Part shown: positions 45,944 through 53,732 of the stretch, in pieces
Layout: the number at the start of each line of letters is the position of its first letter
How positions within the stretch are numbered: position 1 is the first letter of the stretch
NCBI RefSeq assembly: GCF_004214895.1
Contig: NZ_CP035952.1
Location: 2,614,501 to 2,678,500, forward strand
Direction of reading: 5' to 3'
DNA: 64,000 nucleotides
Source: Pseudomonas tructae
GTDB lineage: Bacteria; Pseudomonadota; Gammaproteobacteria; Pseudomonadales; Pseudomonadaceae
Translations under genes and position numbers: made by a program
Notes under the pieces: generated by a model
Database searches by the model: none
Told to the model about the DNA's origin: nothing
Seen by the model: the letters and a program-made list of their open reading frames with translations, nothing else

Positions 45944-47908
45944 ATGAACCAGGATCAGCAGAGTCGCCGCCGTTTTATCGCTGCCAGTTCCGTGGTGGGC
46001 GCCGCCGGGGCCATGTACTCGACGGCGCCACTGGCCGCCGGAGCCATTCTACGCGGCACCGAAACGGCTGTGGCGGCCGAGCTGATCCTGCATAACGGCC
46101 TGCTGCACACGGTAGACCGCGAGCGGCCGCAAGCAACTGCGGTGGCCATTCGCAATGGACGCTTCGTGGCGGTGGGCGATGATGCCCAGGTCATGGCCTT
46201 GCGCGGGCCGGCGACCCAAGTCATCGACCTCAAGCAACGCACGGTGATCCCCGGGCTCAACGATTCGCACCTGCATTTGATCCGCGGCGGCCTGAACTAC
46301 AACCTGGAGCTGCGCTGGGAAGGCGTGCCGTCGTTGGCCGATGCTTTGCGCCTGCTCAAGGAGCAGGCCTTGCGCACGCCCGCGCCGCAGTGGCTGAGGG
46401 TGGTGGGAGGCTGGAACGAGTTCCAGTTCGCCGAGCGCCGTTTGCCGACCCTCGACGAGTTGAACCAGGCGGCGCCAGACACGCCGGTGTTCGTCCTGCA
46501 CCTGTACGATCGCGCCTTGCTCAACCGAGCCGCCCTGCGTGTGGTCGGCTACGACCGCAACACGCCCAACCCACCAGGAGGCGAGATCCAGCGCGATGCC
46601 AACGGCAACCCGACCGGCATGTTGATCGCCCGGCCCAACGCGATGATCCTCTACTCGACGTTGGCCAAGGGGCCGAAGCTGCCGCTGGAATACCAGGTCA
46701 ACTCGACGCGCCAGTTCATGTGCGAACTCAACCGCCTGGGCCTGACCAGTGCCATCGACGCCGGTGGCGGCTATCAGAGTTACCCCGATGACTATGCGGT
46801 TATCGAGCAGTTGGCCAAGACAAGGCAACTCACTGTGCGCATCGCCTACAACCTGTTTACCCAAAAGCCCAAGGAAGAACTGTCCGACTTCAAGAACTGG
46901 ACCAGCAGCGTCAAATACGGCCAGGGCGACGACTTTCTGCGCCACAACGGTGCCGGCGAGATGCTGGTGTTCTCCGCCGCCGACTTCGAGGACTTTCTCG
47001 AACCGCGTCCGGACCTGCCTGGCAGCATGGAGGGCGATCTAGAGCCGGTGGTGCGCCATCTGGTGGAGCAGCGTTGGCCGTTTCGCCTGCACGCCACCTA
47101 CGACGAATCGATCTCGCGCATGCTCGAGGTGTTCGAGAAGGTCAATCGCGATATCCCTTTCAACGGACTGCCGTGGTTCTTCGACCATGCCGAAACCATC
47201 AGCCCGAAGAACATCGAGCGGGTAAAAGCCTTGGGCGGCGGTATTGCCATTCAGGACCGCATGGCCTTCCAAGGTGAATACTTCGTCGAGCGCTACGGCG
47301 CCAAGGCCGCCCAGCACACGCCGCCGATCAAGCGCATGCTCGCTGAAGGCATCCCGGTCGGCGCCGGCACCGATGCCACCCGGGTGTCCAGCTACAACCC
47401 CTGGACCTCACTGTACTGGCTGGTCAGCGGGCGTACTGTCGGCGGCCTGGAGCTGTACCCGCAGGGCCTGGACCGCGATACCGCGCTGTCGCTGTTCACC
47501 CATGGCAGCGCCTGGTTCTCCAGCGAGCAGGGCAACAAGGGCCAGATCAAGGTCGGCCAACTGGCGGACCTGACGGCGTTGAGCGCCGACTATTTCAGCA
47601 TCGACGCCGAAGCGATCAAGCACCTGGAATCGGTACTGACCCTGGTCGATGGAAAGGTGGTGTACGGCGCCGCCGAGTTCGCCCGGCTCGACCCGCCGAC
47701 GCTGCCGGTATTGCCCGACTGGTCGCCGGTGGCCAAGGTGCCCGGGCACTGGCGCCAGGGCGCTGCGCTCACCGCCCAGGTGCATCAATGCGTGGGTGCC
47801 TGTGCGGTGCATGCCCACCACCATCAGCGCGCTCGGCAATCTTCGGTACCGGTCAGTGACTTTCAGGGCTTTTGGGGCGCCTTTGGTTGTTCCTGTTTTG
47901 CCTTCTAG
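45944..47908 (+). CDS. Tat-exported amidohydrolase (YtcJ-like) with Cys/His-rich tail
   Basis: 654 residues. A twin-arginine signal (SRRRFIAASSVVGAAG) directs folded export. The amidohydrolase family 3 fold follows: DSHLHLIRGG near residue 107 (HxH metal pair), HATYDES near 385, FFDHAET near 410 and GTDATRVSSYNPW near 480. The C-terminal 40 residues are unusual: QCVGACAVHAHHHQRARQ, then FWGAFGCSCFAF at the very end, with four cysteines and five histidines. That tail could bind metal or mark the protein. ATG 45944 has SD CAGGAG. The substrate is unknown. Confidence 0.83.
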   Translation: MNQDQQSRRRFIAASSVVGAAGAMYSTAPLAAGAILRGTETAVAAELILHNGLLHTVDRERPQATAVAIRNGRFVAVGDDAQVMALRGPATQVIDLKQRTVIPGLNDSHLHLIRGGLNYNLELRWEGVPSLADALRLLKEQALRTPAPQWLRVVGGWNEFQFAERRLPTLDELNQAAPDTPVFVLHLYDRALLNRAALRVVGYDRNTPNPPGGEIQRDANGNPTGMLIARPNAMILYSTLAKGPKLPLEYQVNSTRQFMCELNRLGLTSAIDAGGGYQSYPDDYAVIEQLAKTRQLTVRIAYNLFTQKPKEELSDFKNWTSSVKYGQGDDFLRHNGAGEMLVFSAADFEDFLEPRPDLPGSMEGDLEPVVRHLVEQRWPFRLHATYDESISRMLEVFEKVNRDIPFNGLPWFFDHAETISPKNIERVKALGGGIAIQDRMAFQGEYFVERYGAKAAQHTPPIKRMLAEGIPVGAGTDATRVSSYNPWTSLYWLVSGRTVGGLELYPQGLDRDTALSLFTHGSAWFSSEQGNKGQIKVGQLADLTALSADYFSIDAEAIKHLESVLTLVDGKVVYGAAEFARLDPPTLPVLPDWSPVAKVPGHWRQGAALTAQVHQCVGACAVHAHHHQRARQSSVPVSDFQGFWGAFGCSCFAF

Positions 47909-47910
47909 GG

Positions 47911-47942
47911 GATCGGGCATACCATGGAGGTATCGCCCGATC
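47911..47942. other. Strong hairpin between amidohydrolase and acetyltransferase genes
   Basis: GATCGGGCATACC (47911-47923) pairs with GGTATCGCCCGATC (47929-47942) with a single bulged base and a five-base loop. It lies just after the amidohydrolase stop and 16 bp before the next start. There is no T-run, so it is not a standard terminator; it may control the mRNA or be an operator. Confidence 0.6.
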
Positions 47943-47958
47943 GACAGGATGTTGCTGC

Positions 47959-48465
47959 ATGCCCTTCACTACCCGTGTTGCCCGGCCCAGTGATGCCGAG
48001 GCACTCAGCCATGTTGCCGGCCAGACCTTCGCCCTGGCCAGCCCCCCGGATGCTGCCGCCCAGGCGTTGCAGGAATACATCGACACCCAGCTGCAGCCCG
48101 AGCATTTTGTCCTGCACCTGCTCAACCGGCGCAAGCGCCTGCGGGTGCTGGAGTACCTGGGTAAAGTGGTGGGCTACAGCCTGATCGACACGGCACCCCA
48201 GGTTTTGGGGATTGCCGAGGCAGACGGCCTGCCGGAGCTCAGCCGCTGCTATGTGCTGCCCGAGCAACATGGCCTCGGTGCTGCGCAGCTGTTGCTCGAC
48301 GACACCTTGGCCAAGGTGTGCGGGGCCATTCGCCTGACGGTCAACCAACAGAATGCCCGGGCTATCCGTTTCTACCAGCGCAATGGCTTTGCCAAGGTTG
48401 GCGAGGCGCTGTTCGAGTGCGGCCCGGAGCGCCACCGCGACTGGGTGATGGTCGCGCGGCGCTAA
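47959..48465 (+). CDS. GNAT-family acetyltransferase
   Basis: 168 residues. The acetyl-CoA site is SRCYVLPEQHGLGAAQLLLDDTLA near 91-114, and the C-terminal NARAIRFYQRNGFAKVGEALFECG is typical of the GNAT fold. The start MPFTTRVARPSDAEAL at 47959 is standard. It follows the amidohydrolase gene by 50 bp with a hairpin between. The substrate cannot be inferred. Confidence 0.82.
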   Translation: MPFTTRVARPSDAEALSHVAGQTFALASPPDAAAQALQEYIDTQLQPEHFVLHLLNRRKRLRVLEYLGKVVGYSLIDTAPQVLGIAEADGLPELSRCYVLPEQHGLGAAQLLLDDTLAKVCGAIRLTVNQQNARAIRFYQRNGFAKVGEALFECGPERHRDWVMVARR

Positions 48466-48468
48466 CCG

Positions 48469-48492
48469 GTGGGAGCGGGCTTGCCCCGCGAT
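48469..48492 (+). repeat. Single REP element downstream of the acetyltransferase gene
   Basis: GTGGGAGCGGGCTTGCCCCG plus CGAT begins 4 bp after the stop codon. There is no inverted partner nearby. Confidence 0.85.
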
Positions 48493-48510
48493 AAGGCCGG
48501 TACAGTCAAG

Positions 48511-50127
48511 TCAGAACACCTGCCGCAACACCCAGTACAACCCGCCAGCCAACACAATCGCCGCCGGCAAGGTCAGCACCCAGGCCATCATCAGGTTGAA
48601 CACGGTGCGCATCTGCAGGCCCGAGCCATTGGCGACCATGCTCCCGGCCACCCCGGACGACAGCACGTGGGTGGTCGACACCGGCAGCCCGTACATGTCC
48701 GCAGCCCCGATGGTGCACATCGCCACCAGTTCGGCCGAGGCGCCCTGGGCGTAGGTCAGGTGGGTCTTGCCGATCTTCTCGCCGACGGTCACGACGATGC
48801 GCCGCCAGCCAACCATGGTCCCAAGCCCCAAGGCGATGGCCACGGCGATCTTCACCCACACTGGTATGTAACGGGTGGCGCTGTCGATCTGTTGCTTGAA
48901 CACCTGCACCTTGGCCTGGGTATCGGCATCGAAGTTGCCCAACTGGTGTTTGTCGATCAGGCGGATGGCCTCGGAGGTCAGGTACATATCGTTGCGCACG
49001 TTGGCCATGGCCTCGGCGGGTACGCGGTTGAGCGAACCATAGCCCTTTACCTCGGTACCGATCATGCCGGCCAGCTCTGCCAGGGCCGGCAGCAGTTCGG
49101 CGCTGGCCTGCGGCTGGCGGATGAACGCGCTGAGAGTCTGGCGGGGGTCGTCCACCGCGGTGTGCGGCGCACTGCGCTGCAAGGCCTGCTGGGTGGCTTC
49201 GGCCACAGCGGCGAACTGCAAGGATTGCTCGGCTGGCATGGTTCGGTTCAGGGCGTAGGCCATGGGCAAGGTGCCAACCAGGATCAGCATGATCAGGCCC
49301 ATGCCTTTCTGCCCGTCGTTGGAGCCATGGGCGAAGGACACCCCGGTGCAGGTGAGAATCAGCAGCCCGCGAATCCACCAGGGCGGTGGGGTGTTGCCCA
49401 CCGGCGCCTGGTACAGCTCGCGGCGCTTGACCAGCATGCGCAGGGCCAGCAGCAACAGCGCCGCACAGGCAAAACCCACCAGGGGCGAGAGCAACAGTGA
49501 ATAGCCGACCTTGCTGGCCTGGCTCCAGTCCACCCCGCTGATGCCGTCGCGCCCGTGCATCAGTGCGTTGGCGATGCCGACGCCGATGATCGAACCAATC
49601 AGGGTATGCGAGGACGATGCCGGCAGGCCCAGCCACCAGGTGCCCAGGTTCCAGATGATCGCTGATAGCAGCAGGGCGAAGACCATGGAAAAACCCGCCG
49701 AGGAGCCGACTTGCAAGATCAGCTCGACCGGCAGCAGGGCGATGATGCCGAAGGCCACCGCGCCACTGGACAGCAGTACGCCGAGAAAATTGAAACAGCC
49801 AGACCACACCACGGCCACCGACGGCGGCAGCGAATGGGTGTAGATCACCGTGGCCACGGCATTGGCGGTGTCGTGAAAACCGTTGACGAACTCGAAGCCC
49901 AGGGCAATCAGCAACGCCAGGCCGAGCAATAAAAAGGGCGTCCAGGTGGTGACCACAGTGCCGGTGGCATCGATGTCGCGGAACAGGCTCCAGGCGGTAT
50001 ACACAAGGCCTGCTGCGAGCAGGCCGAAGAACAGGGTCAGGGTGGTGCGGCCGGGTTTGTGATCGAGACGCGGGCGTGGGTCGTGGTTGGTCAGCGATGG
50101 GCTGCCAGCCAGGGTCGGGGTGGTCAT
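48511..50127 (-). CDS. pitA: PiT-family inorganic phosphate transporter
   Basis: 538 residues with ten or more membrane segments. Both PiT signatures are present: GFHDTANAVATVIYT near residue 81 and GVSFAHGSNDGQKGMGL near 269. A soluble loop of about 130 residues lies between the halves (SLQFAAVAEATQQAL to DSATRYIPVWV). It takes up phosphate as a metal-phosphate complex with protons. It is monocistronic by appearance and is divergent from the DUF488 gene. Confidence 0.93.
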   Translation of the reverse strand: MTTPTLAGSPSLTNHDPRPRLDHKPGRTTLTLFFGLLAAGLVYTAWSLFRDIDATGTVVTTWTPFLLLGLALLIALGFEFVNGFHDTANAVATVIYTHSLPPSVAVVWSGCFNFLGVLLSSGAVAFGIIALLPVELILQVGSSAGFSMVFALLLSAIIWNLGTWWLGLPASSSHTLIGSIIGVGIANALMHGRDGISGVDWSQASKVGYSLLLSPLVGFACAALLLLALRMLVKRRELYQAPVGNTPPPWWIRGLLILTCTGVSFAHGSNDGQKGMGLIMLILVGTLPMAYALNRTMPAEQSLQFAAVAEATQQALQRSAPHTAVDDPRQTLSAFIRQPQASAELLPALAELAGMIGTEVKGYGSLNRVPAEAMANVRNDMYLTSEAIRLIDKHQLGNFDADTQAKVQVFKQQIDSATRYIPVWVKIAVAIALGLGTMVGWRRIVVTVGEKIGKTHLTYAQGASAELVAMCTIGAADMYGLPVSTTHVLSSGVAGSMVANGSGLQMRTVFNLMMAWVLTLPAAIVLAGGLYWVLRQVF

Positions 50128-50255
50128 GATGACGGGTCCGGGTTAGCAGAAAGGATCAAGCCTTGCCTGGCCATGATAAAAACAATCGCCGGCTGCACCG
50201 TGACCTCGGTCAAGGAAAGTCCTAGGATCTGTGAACCACCTGCTGGAGCGAAGTG

Positions 50256-50654
50256 ATGATCCGCTGTAAACGTGTTTATGATCCGCTTGAGGCCAGCGAT
50301 GGCCAGCGCGTGCTGGTTGACCGGTTGTGGCCGCGCAACAAGCGCAAGGACCAGTTGCAGGCGGTGTGGATGCCTGAGGTGGCGCCTTCAACGGTGCTGC
50401 GCCAGGCTTTTCATGGCGGTGAAGTGGATTTCTCCGGGTTTGCCGAGCGCTACCGCCAGGAACTGAGCGCGCAGCCGGCACATTGGTGGAAACTGCTGGG
50501 CATGGCCGGGCAGGGCGATCTGACCTTGCTGTATGCCGGCAAGGACACTGCACGCAACAATGCCACGGTGCTGGCGCAATGGCTTGAGGATGAGCTGGAG
50601 CGTCGGGGGCCGGGGAGTTCGCCAGTATGCTACGCCGATGAATTCGAACCCTGA
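50256..50654 (+). CDS. DUF488-family protein
   Basis: 132 residues. RVYDPLEASDGQRVLVDRLWPRNKRKDQLQAVWMPEVAPSTVLRQAF and LTLLYAGKDTARNNATVLAQWLEDEL are typical of the short DUF488 family. ATG 50256 has GGAG upstream; a GTG one codon earlier is an alternative. Function is unknown. It lies between pitA (divergent) and the REP pair before the next acetyltransferase. Confidence 0.8.
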   Translation: MIRCKRVYDPLEASDGQRVLVDRLWPRNKRKDQLQAVWMPEVAPSTVLRQAFHGGEVDFSGFAERYRQELSAQPAHWWKLLGMAGQGDLTLLYAGKDTARNNATVLAQWLEDELERRGPGSSPVCYADEFEP

Positions 50655-50659
50655 ACAGC

Positions 50660-50709
50660 ATCGCGGGGCAAGCTCGCTCCTACACTGTGGGAGCGGGCTT
50701 GCCCCGCGA
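50660..50709. repeat. Inverted REP pair before the acetyltransferase gene
   Basis: Reverse core (50660-50682, two mismatches) and forward core (50687-50709) with a 4-bp spacer give a near-perfect hairpin that ends 12 bp before the next ATG. The closeness to the start could limit ribosome access. Confidence 0.88.
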
Positions 50710-50721
50710 AGAGAACCATAA

Positions 50722-51153
50722 ATGACCCTGCAACTGACCCCCGCCACCGACCAGCACCGCACCTTCGCCCGCGACCTCACCCGCCGGGCCATGCTGCCTT
50801 ATTACCGCGAGTTCGACCTGCTCTGGCAGGAAGAGGCCTTCGACCAGGCCTGGGAGTGGCGCGAGCAATGGCTGATCAGCGAAGACCAGCAACCGGTGGG
50901 CTACTTCAGCCTCAGCCAGGACCGCCAGGCCCTGTTCATCCGTGAACTGCACCTGTTGGAAAGCTGTCGCGGCCGGGGCATCGGCAGTTGGGTATTAACG
51001 CAACTGGCTGACTGGACCCGGCAACGGCACTTGCCGCTGCTGCGCCTGATGGTGTTCAGCAGCAACCCGGCACGGCTCCTGTACCTGCGCCAGGGCTTTG
51101 TCTGTGTCGGCGAAGACGAGTGCTTTGTGCGCATGCAGCGGGCGATTGACTAG
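50722..51153 (+). CDS. GNAT-family acetyltransferase overlapping the algG-like gene
   Basis: 143 residues. Acetyl-CoA site: IRELHLLESCRGRGIGSWVLTQLADW near 74-99, followed by LRLMVFSSNPARLLYLRQGFVCVGEDE. The start at 50722 follows a REP hairpin with only a weak SD. The last 159 bp are read on the other strand by the 3' end of the algG-like gene. The conserved GNAT signature within the overlap suggests this strand was the original coding one there. Confidence 0.78.
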   Translation: MTLQLTPATDQHRTFARDLTRRAMLPYYREFDLLWQEEAFDQAWEWREQWLISEDQQPVGYFSLSQDRQALFIRELHLLESCRGRGIGSWVLTQLADWTRQRHLPLLRLMVFSSNPARLLYLRQGFVCVGEDECFVRMQRAID

Positions 51154-52599
51154 CTCGACCCGCACCACGCATCCCGGGCGCTGGAGCGCCTGTAACAGTG
51201 GCCCCTGTACGGCTAACAAATCCCCAATCAGCAGGTTCTGCAGGATCGGCTTGCCCTCGAAGGTGTTCGGCCCCAGCACCACCTGCTGCATACCCTCAAC
51301 CCGCACCAGCGCCTTGCCGGCCGTGCCCAGGGTGTTGCCGCTCAAGGTCAGGGGGCCGGCCAGTGGCGTGGCGTTGCGCAGGCTGACGGCGTATTCGGGA
51401 GTGTTGCCGATGCGGTTGTTGATCAGGTTCACGGCGCCGACTTCGCTGGCATCCACGGCGCTGCCCTGGCTGTTGCCGATCAGGTTGTCGCTGATCAGCA
51501 GCGCCGCCGCCGCTGTCGGCGCCAGGTTGCGCAGCTGGATGCCGTTGCCACGGCTGTCGCCAATCAGGTTGGCGCTCAGCAGCAGGGCGCCCTGTTGTTC
51601 GCTGACCTCGATCGCTGCCTTGTGTGCACCCAGGATCAGGTTGCCTTCAATACGCCCGTGAGTCTGGCCGCGCAGGCGGATGCCGCTGTTGTTGTCGATG
51701 CCGCGCAGCTGGTTGTTGCGCAGGCTTACCTGGCTGTCGCGCACGTCGATGGCGTATTGCTGGGACTGGCCGAACTGACTGTTGTCGATCTGCGCCCGAC
51801 TGTGCTGTAGCTCTAGCGCCGTGGACAGCTCGAGGAACTGGCTGTCGCGGATGAGTACGGTGGCCGGGTGGGTGGTCGCTGCTTGCTGGCTGCTCAGGGC
51901 GGTGGTCAGGCCGCGCGAGAGGTTGGCGTTGTAGCCCAGGCGCTTGAGGGTCGAGCCCAGCACCTGGGTGTGGCTACCGGCCCAGGCCACCACGAACGGC
52001 CGCCAGGCGCGGTCGGTGCTGCCGGGTTTGTCGCCGGCCACGCTTTCCAGGCGCGACTGCTTCAGGCCCAGCCAGCCCTGGTTGATCAGCGCCGTGCCGG
52101 AGTAGCTGTACAGGTACAGGCTGGTGCCTTCGAGCAGCAGGCCGCCGTCGCTGGCGATCACCAGCGGGTAGCTGAGCAGGTAGCCGTCCTTGTAGCGCTT
52201 GAGGATCTTTGGATCGTTGAGGGCATCGTGCAACTGCGCCAGGGTAATGCTGCCACCACGCACCAACAGCGCTTGCGGGTGATGCGCCTGGTAGCCGGCG
52301 ATGGCGCGGAACAGGCCGTTGTTGACGAACGGCTCGAACGGCCAACTGCCCGCCTGGGACGAGAACATCGGTTGCAGGCTGACACTGGCGCGGCCCGCCG
52401 GGCGCGGGCGTTCGTCGACCTGCAGTTGCACGGCCTGGCTGAGCTGTTGCTGCAAGTGCTGCAGGTCGCGCTGGTGTTCGGCGCTGCTTACTGTGCTTAG
52501 CGATTGCTGTAACGGCAAGCTCTGGCTGGCAGCCTGGGCTACGGCGCTGAACAGCAGCGCCAGGCAGGAAAGGGTAAGCGGGCGGGCAAGCATGGCCAT
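50995..52599 (-). CDS. AlgG-like beta-helix protein, probably epimerase-dead, with antisense tail
   Basis: 534 residues. A signal peptide to about residue 23, then an N-terminal part aligned by eye to AlgG (LVRGGSITLAQLHDALNDPKILKRYKDGYLLSYPLVIASDGG) and a right-handed beta-helix of short repeats (ALLISDNLIGNSQGSAV, AVNLINNRIGNTPEYAV). The AlgG catalytic DPHD motif is here D285-V-R287-D288, so the catalytic His is replaced by Arg. Residues 483-534 are encoded antisense to an acetyltransferase gene, apparently after loss of the ancestral stop. It may still be a structural beta-helix of the secretion complex that guards the polymer in the periplasm. Confidence 0.8.
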   Translation of the reverse strand: MAMLARPLTLSCLALLFSAVAQAASQSLPLQQSLSTVSSAEHQRDLQHLQQQLSQAVQLQVDERPRPAGRASVSLQPMFSSQAGSWPFEPFVNNGLFRAIAGYQAHHPQALLVRGGSITLAQLHDALNDPKILKRYKDGYLLSYPLVIASDGGLLLEGTSLYLYSYSGTALINQGWLGLKQSRLESVAGDKPGSTDRAWRPFVVAWAGSHTQVLGSTLKRLGYNANLSRGLTTALSSQQAATTHPATVLIRDSQFLELSTALELQHSRAQIDNSQFGQSQQYAIDVRDSQVSLRNNQLRGIDNNSGIRLRGQTHGRIEGNLILGAHKAAIEVSEQQGALLLSANLIGDSRGNGIQLRNLAPTAAAALLISDNLIGNSQGSAVDASEVGAVNLINNRIGNTPEYAVSLRNATPLAGPLTLSGNTLGTAGKALVRVEGMQQVVLGPNTFEGKPILQNLLIGDLLAVQGPLLQALQRPGCVVRVELVNRPLHAHKALVFADTDKALAQVQEPCRVAAEHHQAQQRQVPLPGPVSQLR

Positions 52600-52616
52600 G
52601 ACGGTTCGTCCTTGGG

Positions 52617-53732
52617 TTACGGCAGTTTGGGATAGAACGGCTTGAGTGGGCCGCCGATCTGACTGTAGTTGTCGACCTCGCCATCCTCGCTGTCATACAG
52701 CTGGCGGGCCAGGCGATGGCCCGGGGCGCGCTGCAGAAAGGGGATCAGCCAGGCCAGTTTGTAGGGGGCGACGTCGGCCTGCGACTGGCCTTTGAGCTCG
52801 GGCAGGCCGTCGGGGTCGAGGATGCTGCGGGCGGCAAAATTGGCCAGCAGTTCCAGGGTCTGCTGATCTTCATTGCTCCACGGCAGGCCGTTGGCCCGCG
52901 CCGATTCCGCCAGCAGCACCAGCGGCACCAGGGCGTATTGGCTGTAGGTGGCGGCCAGTTTGCTGCGCGCCACTTCCAGGGGCAGGTAGGCGTAGCTGCC
53001 GTCGCTGGCTTTGACCGCTTGCCGCAGGCCGCGACGCAGGTTGCCGTCTGCCCACTGGATGAAGTCGTCGCGCTGCACCAGCATGCCGGTCGCCGCTACG
53101 GCCCAGGCTGCCCAGTAGTCATGGTTGTTGAACCAGGTAAAGCCGGGCGTGCGACGTGGCTGGTACTCGGTGATGATGCGTTCGCCCAGCTGGCTGAACC
53201 AGGCCTTCTGCGCTGGCGTCAATTGCTGCTTGGCGTCGCTGGCGGCCTGGGTCATCAGCAGGGTCGAGGCCATGGCGGCTACCGCCCATTTGCGCGCGGC
53301 CATGCCGGTGCTGCTGGCGTCGGGGTTGAGCAAGGCCCCGGCCTGGGCCCAGCGCTCCAGCCACTGGTCCTGGCAGGCCAGGGCCATGTTCGCCTCCTGT
53401 GGACTCTTCGCCCGCTGGAAACGCTTGCTGGCGTAGATCAGGCCACCGATGAAGGGTTTGACCTGCTTGCCGATCTCTTCGCTGTTGGCGTCCGGGCTGC
53501 TGCGCAGGGTCGACTTGCTGGCATCGCGCTGGTCGTACTTGCTTTGCAGCTGCAAGTTGCCGGTGTAGGGCGGCGGTACTTCCTTGCTGCAGCGCAGGGT
53601 GCGGTAGTCGGCGATCATCGCCGACTGCGCGCTGGCCCGTGGCGGCCAGATCGAACTGGCCGCCAGGCTGTCGGCCAACTGCAGGCTGGCGCACAAGCCC
53701 AGGCCCAGCGCTGCCCAGGTCTTTACAGACAT
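52617..53732 (-). CDS. AlgL-like alginate lyase family protein (PL5)
   Basis: 371 residues. Signal peptide to about residue 25. Family features: VPPPYTGNLQLQSKYDQRD (Lys65), NNHDYWAAWAV (His204), YSQYALVPL (Tyr266). By comparison with P. aeruginosa AlgL from memory, three of four active-site residues (Lys, His, Tyr) are kept. The arginine seven residues before the tyrosine appears as Leu259. Canonical AlgL clears misplaced polymer from the periplasm. The start overlaps the algX-like gene by 10 bp. Confidence 0.82.
   Translation of the reverse strand: MSVKTWAALGLGLCASLQLADSLAASSIWPPRASAQSAMIADYRTLRCSKEVPPPYTGNLQLQSKYDQRDASKSTLRSSPDANSEEIGKQVKPFIGGLIYASKRFQRAKSPQEANMALACQDQWLERWAQAGALLNPDASSTGMAARKWAVAAMASTLLMTQAASDAKQQLTPAQKAWFSQLGERIITEYQPRRTPGFTWFNNHDYWAAWAVAATGMLVQRDDFIQWADGNLRRGLRQAVKASDGSYAYLPLEVARSKLAATYSQYALVPLVLLAESARANGLPWSNEDQQTLELLANFAARSILDPDGLPELKGQSQADVAPYKLAWLIPFLQRAPGHRLARQLYDSEDGEVDNYSQIGGPLKPFYPKLP

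Noticed and set aside
47911..47942. Rho-independent terminator
   Set aside because: The stem is strong but no run of T follows on either strand, so I list it only as a hairpin.
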